This document shows positions 12,253 through 21,333 of a stretch of DNA of 64,000 nucleotides, one piece after another. The translations under genes were made by a program, and so were the position numbers. The notes below the pieces were generated by a model. It saw only the letters and a list, made by a program, of their open reading frames with translations. It was not told the origin of the DNA and made no database searches. How positions within the stretch are numbered: position 1 is the first letter of the stretch; every line of letters starts with the position of its first letter. The DNA comes from Saposhnikovia divaricata (Eukaryota > Streptophyta > Magnoliopsida > Apiales > Apiaceae), in contig CM071599.1 of assembly GCA_036435485.1 (NCBI GenBank), forward strand, positions 203,831,178-203,895,177. The letters run 5' to 3'.

Positions 12253-12795
12253 TTAGTTTCCAGTATTCTCTACAGGAGGGTGTCCAGGGTGGTGACCATA
12301 TGGTGGAGAAGGCTTGTGAGTAGGCGGTGGTCTCACAACAATTGGTGGCAAGTGTGGTGGCTTGTGTTCTGGCACAGGCTTCTCTATCTGTGGTGGTTGG
12401 TACACTGGACTTGGCTTGTGCTCCCCTGTTGCTGGCTCGTGAACCGGAGGTTTGTGCTCTGTCGGTGGCTTATGAACTGGTGGCTTCTGAATGGGTGGCT
12501 TGTGAACAGGTGGTTTGTACACTTGTGGTGGTTTATGAATGGGGTGGCTAGGGTAATGATCTTCGGATACAGAGACTGTTTCTCCGACTGGAGGTTTATA
12601 ATCAGATGGTGGCTTGTGGACAGGTGGTTTGTACTCTGGTGGTGGCTTGTGAACTGGTGGTGTGTAAACTGGTGGCCGCTTGTGAATCGGAGGTAGCTTG
12701 GGAACTGATGGAGGAGAATGATAATCAGCAAGGGCGGGAGCTGTGAAAACCACAACTCCTAGAATAAGGAGGAGCTTCAAGTAAGTGAGAGACAT
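12253..12795 (-). CDS. Repetitive proline-rich cell-wall protein, 180 aa
   Basis: The protein starts with a clear secretion signal (hydrophobic residues 6-20, likely cleavage after ALA at residue 23). The remainder is a proline-rich repeat protein built from HKPP, YKPP and VHKPP units (residues 30-75 and 85-150), with a non-repetitive acidic insert near residues 70-85. Such PRPs are exported and cross-linked in the plant cell wall, the tyrosines and lysines taking part; the repeat prolines are probably hydroxylated. The gene has no intron and starts at the only ATG that gives a signal peptide. A TATA box lies about 65 bases upstream and an AATAAA about 135 bases after the stop. Plus-strand frames over it are artefacts of the repeats. 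The class is sure; the exact subfamily is not. Confidence 0.9.
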   Translation of the reverse strand: MSLTYLKLLLILGVVVFTAPALADYHSPPSVPKLPPIHKRPPVYTPPVHKPPPEYKPPVHKPPSDYKPPVGETVSVSEDHYPSHPIHKPPQVYKPPVHKPPIQKPPVHKPPTEHKPPVHEPATGEHKPSPVYQPPQIEKPVPEHKPPHLPPIVVRPPPTHKPSPPYGHHPGHPPVENTGN

Positions 12796-12856
12796 TTTGA
12801 GTAAATATATGTGAGGGTACTGTGTTGATGTTGTATATTTAAGTGGAGTGACTGGG

Positions 12857-12866
12857 TTTTTATAGG
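12857..12866 (-). promoter_or_regulatory. TATA box of the proline-rich protein gene
   Basis: Read on the minus strand the sequence is CCTATAAAAACCC, about 65 bases before the start codon, which suits a short 5' leader of 30-40 bases. Confidence 0.7.
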
Positions 12867-12867
12867 A

Positions 12868-14392
12868 GTTTTGGATGACTGATCAGCTAGAATGGATTGT
12901 CAACAATTTTGAATTAATTTGCTTTTAGACGTAGAGGATGTACACTATTTCAACAAAGTGGTTCGGACATTTTGAAAATATTCATCTTGGTTGATTTTCA
13001 TGAAATGGGTCCGTGTCAAAATTTTGGACTGCATTTTGAGGCTTGCCACGTAAAAATTTGATCATAACATCAGAAAATAAATCTGTACACGTACAAAAAC
13101 CGAAAGAAAAGAGCCAAGGTCCTGTGCAAACAAAAATCTCATCAAGTAGAAGTTTGATTTCATGTTTATATGTTTTCTAATCATTCATGTATGAAAATGA
13201 GTTTTTGAAGGGTTTTGAACGAACCTTCAAATTATGAATGATTAATCTATTTATATTTAAACTCGTTTACATTTCTTAATTTCTACTACGAGTATTAATT
13301 AAGTACGTATTCGCAATTCAGGATTAACAATGTAAAAAAGTGGTACTATATATTTTTCATCTTTAATTTCAATTTCGATGATTACCTCACAGCCTAACAT
13401 ATGTACATTTGCGAATATCAAAGAAGAATTAACTAGCACGATAAATGATACTTCCTTCGTTCCAAAATGAACCAGTGGCATGCATTATTGTAAATAATAT
13501 TCTTTGTGATTTTTTATTTTATATAAAAATATTGAATTTATATTTTTATACAAAATAAAAAGTTGAAAAAAAATTATTTACAAATATTTAAACTAAGCAC
13601 ATTAAAATGTATGCACAAAAAAAGTGACACATTTATTTTAGGACCAATGTAATACAACAGAGGGGAGTAAAACGACAGACGAACAGTATAATATGCATGA
13701 ATTTGAAACTTGGATTTTACAACTAAAAAAGTTGGTACACGATTTGTCAGTGAGGAAAGGATAGTGTAATTGTCAAAAATAAACAACTACTCATTTTGAC
13801 CACATATCTACCACATATTCAGGTTCGGTCCTCAAAATTAGAAGTCTCAAATAAATTTTCTTCAAAAAACCAAAATGTCTCAAATAAATTTATTTTTGTG
13901 CTTGATACTAAAGTAAAATAAAATAGAGAATAAAGTTCCTGACTTAGAGATCTTATATGTGGTAATAGAATTACACCCAATAATAACATGACATTTGACA
14001 TATGTATATGGATGTAAATATTAAATTTATGCATATATAATATGCAAGGAAACTAAAAAAAATTAATTAAAAATATATCATAAAATAAGGTAACTTTATA
14101 ATGGTATTTAAATAACTTTATTCTCAATAAAATATGTACCATAAATATTTTGGTACTTTTTAAATTTTATTTATTTTTATGCTTTTTTTCAAAAAAAATT
14201 GTATTCATAATTTTTCTATTTTTCCTTATGCTTCTATATATTTTTTTGATTTCTTTTGCTTTTTTATTAAGAAAAATGCATCCCAAAAATTTCTTTTACT
14301 TGAATATCTTCATTCATTAGCATAAATAACTTATATAAATAACTTGATTTGAGGACAGGCTCTGCATATAACCACACAAGTAGGTTAGTTTG
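12868..14392. other. AT-rich intergenic spacer
   Basis: No gene, RNA gene or clear repeat was found. The first few hundred bases are probably the upstream region of the proline-rich protein gene. The remainder is AT-rich with only short meaningless frames. It ends at the GTTTG target of the Tat retrotransposon. Confidence 0.5.
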
Positions 14393-15004
14393 TGATAACT
14401 CCAAAACCCGATCTAGTGCCTCCTCCGCCGTTCCCACGCCCGGTAAGAGGTGAAGCTGGTGGTTGGGCGTCTGCAAAACAACACCGGAGGGGGGTTTGAG
14501 CCCCGCGGCGCCTCCGGCGTGAGAATAAGTGACGGCTTTGGAGAGTAAAGATAAGGACTAGAGTATCTAATTATGGAGGGTGTGTGTATATGAGTGTGTA
14601 TGTAAAAGAGAATGTAACCCCCTCACCTTTTTCTCCTTGTCTTATTTATAGGCCAAGGATTAGGGTTTAGGGGTTGGTACCTGCAATCATGAGCGTCGGA
14701 TCCTAGGTAGGTGGGACACTTGTCCTTCTCTGATAATTCCCACCTGTCCAGGTAATATCTGTGGCGGCGTGTGCCCTGGGCGTGTCAGCATGTGGTCTGA
14801 TGGGGATATGTTTGTGCCAATACTAGGATTCCCTTATCTGTCGCTGTCACGTAGGACCCTGGTCATGACTCATGTCTCCCGTGCTCTTATGCTCCCTGTG
14901 GCTGGGTTGCCCACTAGACCGGTTTGGGCCCAGTCCGGGCTTCCTATGGGCCGGATTCCTGGTACCTTGGGCTGAGTCCAGTTGGGATTGGTTATGGCCC
15001 ATCA
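14393..15004 (-). repeat. Tat element 3' LTR (612 bp)
   Basis: Near-identical partner of 27494-28105, with ends TGATAACTCC and GGCCCATCA, lying next to the GTTTG target copy. The 68-residue open frame inside it is found in both LTRs and has no protein signature. Confidence 0.96.
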
Positions 15005-15023
15005 TTTGCCCCCCACTCCCTTA
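15005..15023 (-). other. Tat element polypurine tract
   Basis: On the minus strand, GGGAGTGGGGGGCAAA lies directly before the 3' LTR, where plus-strand DNA synthesis is primed. Confidence 0.8.
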
Positions 15024-15116
15024 TACGGATTTTCCGTATGGGGGAGTGAGAGTTCGGGAGTGGCAGTGGAGATGTTTTCTTAGTTGACCGTTTGTGATAG
15101 AGAAAAAGTTTTTGGT

Positions 15117-15572
15117 TGAATGTTGCCTCCTAATCCGAATTGTTTTTAGGTTGAGACAATTCGGATTGAAGTAGCTTGAAGAGAGTTTTTTGGTTGGATG
15201 TTGCCTCCTAATCCGAATTGTTTCTAGGTTGAGACAATTCGGATTGAAGTAGCTTGAAGAAAAAGTTTTTTGGTTGGATGTTGCCTCCTAATCCGAATTG
15301 TTTCTAGGTTGAGACAATTCGGATTGAAGTAGCTTAAAGAAAAAGTTTTTGGTGGAATGTTGCCTCCTAATCCGAATTGTTTTTAGGTTGAGACAATTCG
15401 GATTGAAGTAGCTTGAAGAGAGTTTTTTGGTTGGATGTTGCCTCCTAATCCGAATTGTTTCTAGGTTGAGACAATTCGGATTGAAGTAGCTTGAAGAAAA
15501 AGTTTTTTGGTTGGATGTTGCCTCCTAATCCGAATTGTTTCTAGGTTGAGACAATTCGGATTGAAGTAGCTT
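15117..15572. repeat. 79-bp tandem array (6 units) with perfect hairpins
   Basis: GTTGCCTCCTAATCCGAATTG begins at 15122, 15200, 15280, 15359, 15437 and 15517, giving 78-80 bp units. Each carries AATCCGAATTGT and, about 12 bases on, ACAATTCGGATT, a perfect 12-bp stem. The array lies just upstream of the antisense promoter at 15791. Confidence 0.95.
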
Positions 15573-15790
15573 GTATGAAGAGGTAGTTCGGGTTGGAGTG
15601 TACCGCGGTAATTCAAGCGAATTTGGGGGTTTTTTGATTTGTCAATTTCGAAGTCGCCTTACTCCATTTTTCCTAAAAAGGCGTGCGTTAGCTGCGTGTC
15701 ATTAAAGCGGTTGTCTTTTCACTCTTTTTAATTATTCCCCAGCCTATCAGAACGTGCCGCGTGGGCCACTCTGCCGTTTCCTTTCAGAAA

Positions 15791-15800
15791 TTATATATAA
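15791..15800 (+). promoter_or_regulatory. TATA box of the large antisense gene
   Basis: TTATATATAA lies on the plus strand, 170 bases upstream of a good splice donor (GTAAGTG at 15970). A C-rich and CT-rich likely leader follows. This suggests independent plus-strand transcription inside a minus-strand retrotransposon. Confidence 0.55.
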
Positions 15801-15969
15801 CTCCTTTTGAGTTGCAATTGTACTTCCACTCTTATAAACCAAAACAAACGAAAAACCCCCTTTCTTTTCTAACATATCTTGTGTTCTCTTCACCGGAATC
15901 CATCGCCCCTGGTCCGCGTTCTCTATTATCTCTGAACTCCGTTTCGTCCCCTTGGGAAAGCTTTTATTT

Positions 15970-16573
15970 GTAAGTGTTCTTCTCTCTTCCTTTGTCTTTG
16001 CTATTTTCCTTTCTTTTGCATGTATTCATGACCCGTCTCTGTTTCGCTTGCAACTGTTCATCTTCTTGATTTTGTGTTCTTCATGTATTCCTTGGCTTCT
16101 TGTTGTTGAGTGCGAGTTCACAATGTCTTTCGCTGTCTACTCGATTTTGCTTGTCCCCCTTTTCGTAATTGTGGTTGTTTGTGTTTATGTTAGATCTGGG
16201 TTAAGGGGTTTTTTTTTTTACTTGTTATTCTCTGCGTTCTTAGTTTTTGTACCTGTATGTGGGCGTGTATGTTTGTGTTTAGATCTTGGTAAGATGTGTT
16301 TTCCCTTTGTATCGCGTTTTTAGGTTTCATGTATGTGTGTAGTCCGGCCTGTGATTTCTGTTTGTTGCGGGACGGTTCACTAGACCCGGACTAGGAGTGT
16401 AATGTGATTTGGGCTATATATAGGTAGAGAATCACGCTAACCCGGACTAGATTGACTTGTTAGAGTAAATCCTTGCCCGGATTAGGTGTAATAAAATATT
16501 GTAGAACGGAAATTTGTAGATGAATTTGTAATAGGGTTAAAAGGAAAAGACTTAACTTTGGTAATTTCCTCAG
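15970..16573 (+). other. Predicted 5'-UTR intron of the large antisense gene
   Basis: A GTAAGTGTTC donor at 15970 pairs with the acceptor TTTCCTCAG ending at 16573, five bases before the first ATG (16579). The intron is T-rich, as plant introns are. It is a prediction from splice consensus only. Confidence 0.5.
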
Positions 16574-16578
16574 GTTTT

Positions 16579-18931
16579 ATGGTTCGTTACAAAAGCCGGG
16601 CAAGGAAATCGAAGCCTCCTTCGGATATTTTGGTTATTAGCTCCGACAGTAGCACCGGTAGCACTAGCTCTGTAAATCAACCTTCTCCACTATTAGATTT
16701 AGAGTGGTGTCTGATGGCCAGGAAGAGGAAGAGTGGCAAACCAGTGCTCTCCCAGCTCTGCATTAAAGATCGGGGTCCCGGGCAAGCTTGCATGACTCCC
16801 GATGGATTTTGGGTAGACAGCAAGTACTTTTTTGTTCGGAAGTATGAGGTGGAAGAGGCTCTTTTTTACAAAGACCTTAGCTTCCAATATAAACATAGGC
16901 AACCAAGTGGGGTGCCCGGCCCCTACGACAAAGCCCTCTTAGATGCTACCTTTTCTGGGACTGTGGTAAGTGAGGCCCCTTATCCTCTATTTCCAATCTA
17001 TGCTGAATACTCTAAGTCCGATATGGACGATGCAATCCGGTCCGTGTTCCATCTTGGGCCTAAAATTGAGTGGAGGTGGCCCCGTCATGGCGAGAGGATT
17101 TACCACAGACCGGGGGATGGGTACGTAGGGGTCTGGCTAGAGCATCTCCGATCTGGTTGGAATCCGGAGTGCCATATCTTTATTAAACACCTCTGTAAAT
17201 ATGAATACAAGATACCTTTGATGCAATTGACTCCCAACGCCGTGAAATGGATATCATGGTTTTTGGCCGCTTGCAATCAGAGTGGGTTCTTTCCTAGCTT
17301 TAAGCTGTTCCACAACATTTTCACCCTTATCCATTCGAGCAAGAACCCCTTCTATGAGTTTAGGTTCCGGGGTGATGAGTGCGGCTATTCATCCGGGTCC
17401 GCCAAACCGGTCATCCACCAATCTTCTCTGAAGGGTTGGAACCGGGAATGGATCTTTTTAAAGGGTGTGGACCTTGAGTTTATGCCCCTCTTTGCTGAAC
17501 GCGTGAAAACCATTCCCGCGAAAGAGACGTTCGAATTTGAGGGAGCCGCTTTCGATAAAATGCACCGGTTCTGTGAGTGTATCGGTTATCAGATGACCCG
17601 GGACACTTTCATGGATCACGAGAAAATGTACCATCTTGGATGTAAGTTGCTCCCTTTCATTATTTCCTACTATTTTTGTGTTGTGTATTGACTCTATTTC
17701 TTTTTCTTCCTTCAGGTTTACCTTTTTACGATCCCAGATTAACCGAGAGAATGTCTAAGAACGATGCTACAAGGGCTCTTGCCTCTAAGCTGAAGAAGAT
17801 AACTGGTATTCACCAAACCAAAGTCCCCAGCAACCGAGTCCCCACCGATTCTGAGACCGGTACTGGTGGTTCTAATATTCCCAAGGAAGTGGGTGGCGAG
17901 TCTCTGGTCCAGGGTACGGTGGGCGGTCAATCTCCACCCGACCAAGCCCAAACTCGTTCACCTCCTGCCAAAAGAGCGAAGCTATTCCAAGCAGATGATG
18001 ACTTCGAACCTGGATCTCTTCAAGGTGTGAATGTTGGGGCTGCTCCTTCTGCAGGCACTGATGCCACCCCCCCAGAAGAGGCTGGGACTAGTAAGAAAAA
18101 GGGGTTCCAAGTTGGTAACTTTAGCATAAGGCAGATAGCTGAAATGGCTGGTTCTATTGCTGAGGAAAAAGACTGGAAAGTCATGGAGCGTCTTTCAAAG
18201 ACCGAAATTTTGAAGAGGAACTTTGTCACTTGGGCTCAGGTAACTTGTTTTGCCCCTTGAATCATTTCTGCTTCCTGCTGTAAATTTTTACTAACCTTTG
18301 ATATGTTACTCAGTCCGGGATCATGCTTGCCGGAGCTGCGGCCAATGCCCATGTTGAGGAGGAAAAAATTAAAGAGTTGTCTGAGAAGCTGGATGCCGCA
18401 AAGAAAGAGTGCACCGAAAAGGATTCGAAGATTACTGATCTAGAGCGGTCTTTGACTGAAAGTTCCAAGAAAGATTTGAGGATCCGCGAGTTGGAGGGCA
18501 AGGTTTCTGATTTGGAGGGTGGGTTTAAGTCTGCTACAGATCGGGCTAACAAAGCTGAGATGGAGTCCGGGGAGTTGAGGAAGCGGGTGACCGAATTGGA
18601 GGCCGAACTGAGTGTTCGTAAGCCGGCGGAGGAAGTTATCACTGAATACAAGAACTCCGAAAGCTATACTGAGTCCGTCGCTGAATCTTTCGCGGAGAAA
18701 CTCTACCGGTGTTGGCTTGTTTCGGAGAGGCTAATAAAAACTGATCCCGAGTCTTCTTGGGATAAGTTTACTGATCTCTATGTCGCCGCCGAAGAGGCTC
18801 ATGACCGGGACGGCTCAGAACCCGAACCTTATGCTGGTCCTAATCCGATCATTCCTGCCATCCCTCCTACGGATCCAACTCCTGCCAATCCTTCTCTTGC
18901 CCTCGAGAATCCAGATGGTCGCACCGCTTGA
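16579..18931 (+). CDS. Antisense extra ORF of the Tat element (putative plant transposon protein), 734 aa, three coding exons
   Basis: Coding exons are 16579-17641, 17716-18239 and 18314-18931. The introns of 74 bases each are GT-AG, and the joined frame (2205 nt) is open throughout. The first ATG is at 16579. The N-terminus is basic. The middle of exon 1 (about residues 190-290) has the pattern of the plant 'putative gypsy type transposon' family (QLTPNAVKWISWFLAAC region). Exon 2 is polar and low in complexity, with a KRAK-type basic cluster. Exon 3 (from residue 530) begins with a coiled coil of about 100 residues rich in E, K and L heptads and ends in a proline-rich tail. Extra ORFs like this are known in Tat-type elements; their role is not established. 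DNA or RNA binding, or a particle function, is only a guess. Confidence 0.8.
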
Positions 18932-19104
18932 ACTTTCAATCTTTTGAACTCTTGCTCTGTAATTTTATCATTTGCTATTCCAAACTTATGTGTTGTAACT
19001 TTGAATTTTGCGCCTTATGTGCGCTCTGAATCCGTACGCTTTCCTTTCTAATTGTTCTTGTTTGCTTATTTCCCTCTGTGTATTTGTTTGTTATTGTTGT
19101 TACC

Positions 19105-19400
19105 CTCAGTCCGGATCATTATGCCCATGCGATGATCCGGATTAGAGCAACTGCCATCGGCTAAGTCCAAAGATTGAGGCTTTGGGTTACTTAGGAAATT
19201 TTGTAATGCGTCCCTTAAGTTCAAAGCCTAACCTCTTGAACTACCTAGGGAAATTTGCATGTGGCTCTTCTGCAGTCCGGAGTACTTCGAAGTGAGTAGA
19301 TCCGGATTGTGATGAAGATTTTGAGACTTCTCTGAGTTGCTTATAGAAGTTTGAATATAGTTGGGCCCTCAGTCCGGGTCTTCTCCAATTGGTTGGATTC
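19105..19400. repeat. Degenerate relatives of the 109-bp unit
   Basis: AGTCCGGATCAT with ATGATCCGGATT, then TAAGTCCAAAG with CTTTGGGTTACTTAG, repeat the layout of the 109-bp unit in diverged form at 19108-19200. Further AGTCCGG motifs occur at about 19275 and 19374. They lie on the far side of the small antisense gene from the array. Confidence 0.6.
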
Positions 19401-19586
19401 GAACTGTGGTGCGAAATTTATACCTTCCTTAACTAATTCTTGACAGCATTTATCATGACGCTTCGTTACGCGTATTTTCAACGGTCAAACTTCTTGGTTC
19501 TCGCGTCGTCAACTGATATTAACTCCGCTCCAATTCCCAAGTATGACAGGGGATTTGAATCGCTTGGCCTCCCCTTTATTCCCATC

Positions 19587-19596
19587 TCTATAAATA
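19587..19596 (+). promoter_or_regulatory. TATA box of the small antisense gene
   Basis: TCTATAAATA on the plus strand, 78 bases upstream of the ATG at 19674, in good context for a plant core promoter. Confidence 0.6.
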
Positions 19597-19673
19597 CTGG
19601 CCCTTGTAGTTTCCTTTTTCCATATTCTCCTCAGAAACACTTAAAGTCTTCCTCTGTTCTTCCTTTCTGCGTA

Positions 19674-19901
19674 ATGGATCCCAAAAACTTGGTCTACGAC
19701 TACGAAAACAACAAAGTTATCGTGGATGGTATGGTCTTCGACGGGCCAACCACCATGGCTGAAATTGGAGTAGTGATGAAAAGGATCGAGGAGGCGCTCG
19801 CACTTCGGAAGATGGTCACCGATGAGACTAAGGGGAAGGTTGGAAAGGGTGGGGAGGGTTCTGGCGGTCCTGGTCCTGCTTCTGGAGGGACGGCCGTTTA
19901 A
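19674..19901 (+). CDS. Small antisense ORF, 75 aa, unknown function
   Basis: This is a compact reading frame from MDPKNLVYDY to a glycine-rich tail (GKGGEGSGGPGPASGG), with a TATA box upstream and AATAAA-type sequence (about 19931) after the stop. The first 45 residues look like a small folded or coiled domain with a KRIEEALALRK helix. I do not recognise the family. The frame is open upstream to 19440, but the TATA position supports the ATG at 19674. It lies between the large antisense gene and the 109-bp array, on the strand opposite gag-pol. Confidence 0.5.
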   Translation: MDPKNLVYDYENNKVIVDGMVFDGPTTMAEIGVVMKRIEEALALRKMVTDETKGKVGKGGEGSGGPGPASGGTAV

Positions 19902-20083
19902 TTGTAACGATATTGTATCCCCCCTATTATAAATAAAAATGGCTTGAAACACAGCCATAAATATTTCATTGTGACTCCATTCTCGTACTTTTTGCCGCTG
20001 TTCTTGTATTGTTTCTCTTTTTCCGTTGCTTGTATTTCGATTGTTCTTCTTTCCGAGACTCCTAGGTTTTGGGGGATTTATCA

Positions 20084-21110
20084 TGTTTGCCCCCAGTCCG
20101 GACTAGAGTGATCGTTTTTAGCTAAGTCCAAAGTTTACAAACTTTGGGTTACTTAGAAAATTTTTCATGTTTGCCCCCAGTCCGGACGCTTTTCATAGAA
20201 AATGGAACGGACTAGAGTGATCGTTTTTAGCTAAGTCCAAAGTTTGAAAACTTTGGGTTACTTAGAAAATTTTTTATGTTTGCCCCCAGTCCGGATACTT
20301 TTCATAGAAAGTGGACCGGACTAGAGTGATCGTTTTTAGCTAAGTCCAAAGTTTGAAAACTTTGGGTTACTTAGAAAATTTTTTTATGTTTGCCCCCAGT
20401 CCGGATACTTTTCATAGAAAGTGGACCGGACTAGAGTGATCGTTTTTAGCTAAGTCCAAAGTTTGAAAACTTTGGGTTACTTAAAAATTTTTTTTTATGT
20501 TTGCCCTCAGTCCGGATACTTTTCATAGAAAGTGTACCGGACTAGAGTTATCGTTTTTAGCTAAGTCCAAAGTTTACAAACTTTGAGTTACTTAGAAAAT
20601 ATTTCATGTTTGCCTGCAGTCCGGACGCTTTTCATAGAAAATGGACCGGACTAGAGTGATCGTTTTTAGCTAAGTCCAAAGTTTGAAAACTTTGGGTTAC
20701 TTAGAAAATTTTTTATGTTTGCCCCCAGTCCGGATACTTTTCATAGAAAGTGGACCGGACTAGAGTGATCGTTTTTAGCTAAGTCCAAAGTTTACAAACT
20801 TTGAGTTACTTAGAAAATTTTTCATGTTTGCCCCCAGTCCGGACGCTTTTCATAGAAAATGGACCGGACTAGAGTGATCGTTTTTAGCTAAGTCCAAAGT
20901 TTACAAACTTTGAGTTACTTAGAAAATTTTTCATGTTTGCCCCCAGTCCGGACGCTTTTCATAGAAAATGGACCGGACTAGAGTGATCGTTTTTAGCTAA
21001 GTCCAAAGTTTGAAAACTTTGGGTTACTTAGAAAATTTTTCATGTTTGCCCCCAGTCCGGACGCTTTTCATAGAAAGTTGACCGGACTAGAGTGGTCGTT
21101 TTTGCCCCGG
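20084..21110. repeat. 109-bp tandem array (about 10 units) in the Tat element
   Basis: The motif CAGTCCGGA starts at 20094, 20179, 20287, 20397, 20508, 20617, 20726, 20835, 20944 and 21053, giving 109-111 bp units after a short first one. Each full unit holds two inverted pairs: AGTCCGG with CCGGACT, and CCAAAGTTT with AAACTTTGG two bases apart. Units alternate between GCTTTTCATAGAAAATGG and ACTTTTCATAGAAAGTGG variants. Tandem arrays downstream of pol are known in Tat/Ogre elements and are a reported source of satellite DNA. Confidence 0.95.
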
Positions 21111-21333
21111 TTCCGACTTTGCCTATGGCTCCCGGTCGGGGACTTGTGTGTGTTGGTGATATACTAATTTGACAGTAACAGATGAAAGTTGTGAGGCTAG
21201 GTCCGATTTCATTAGACTTGATAAATTACAAAGTATTTATTCTTGCTTCATTACAGAGACTAATCTATCTGTTGAAGACTTTTTGGGCTCAGAAGCAGCT
21301 CCTTGATTGGTTTTCCGGTCCTAGGCCTTTCAT
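21111..21333. other. Spacer between pol stop and the 109-bp array
   Basis: This short non-coding part of the Tat element follows the gag-pol stop on the minus strand. No motif is recognised. Confidence 0.4.

Noticed and set aside
12280..12696. Plus-strand frame rich in tryptophan and arginine
   Set aside because: Antisense shadow of the proline-rich repeats on the minus strand.
14769..14975. 68-residue frame, also found identically at 27870-28076
   Set aside because: It lies inside both LTRs of the Tat element and is duplicated only because the LTRs are; it has no protein signature.
15117..15572. CRISPR-like array
   Set aside because: This is a eukaryotic genome, units are tandem without unique spacers, and they lie in a retrotransposon.
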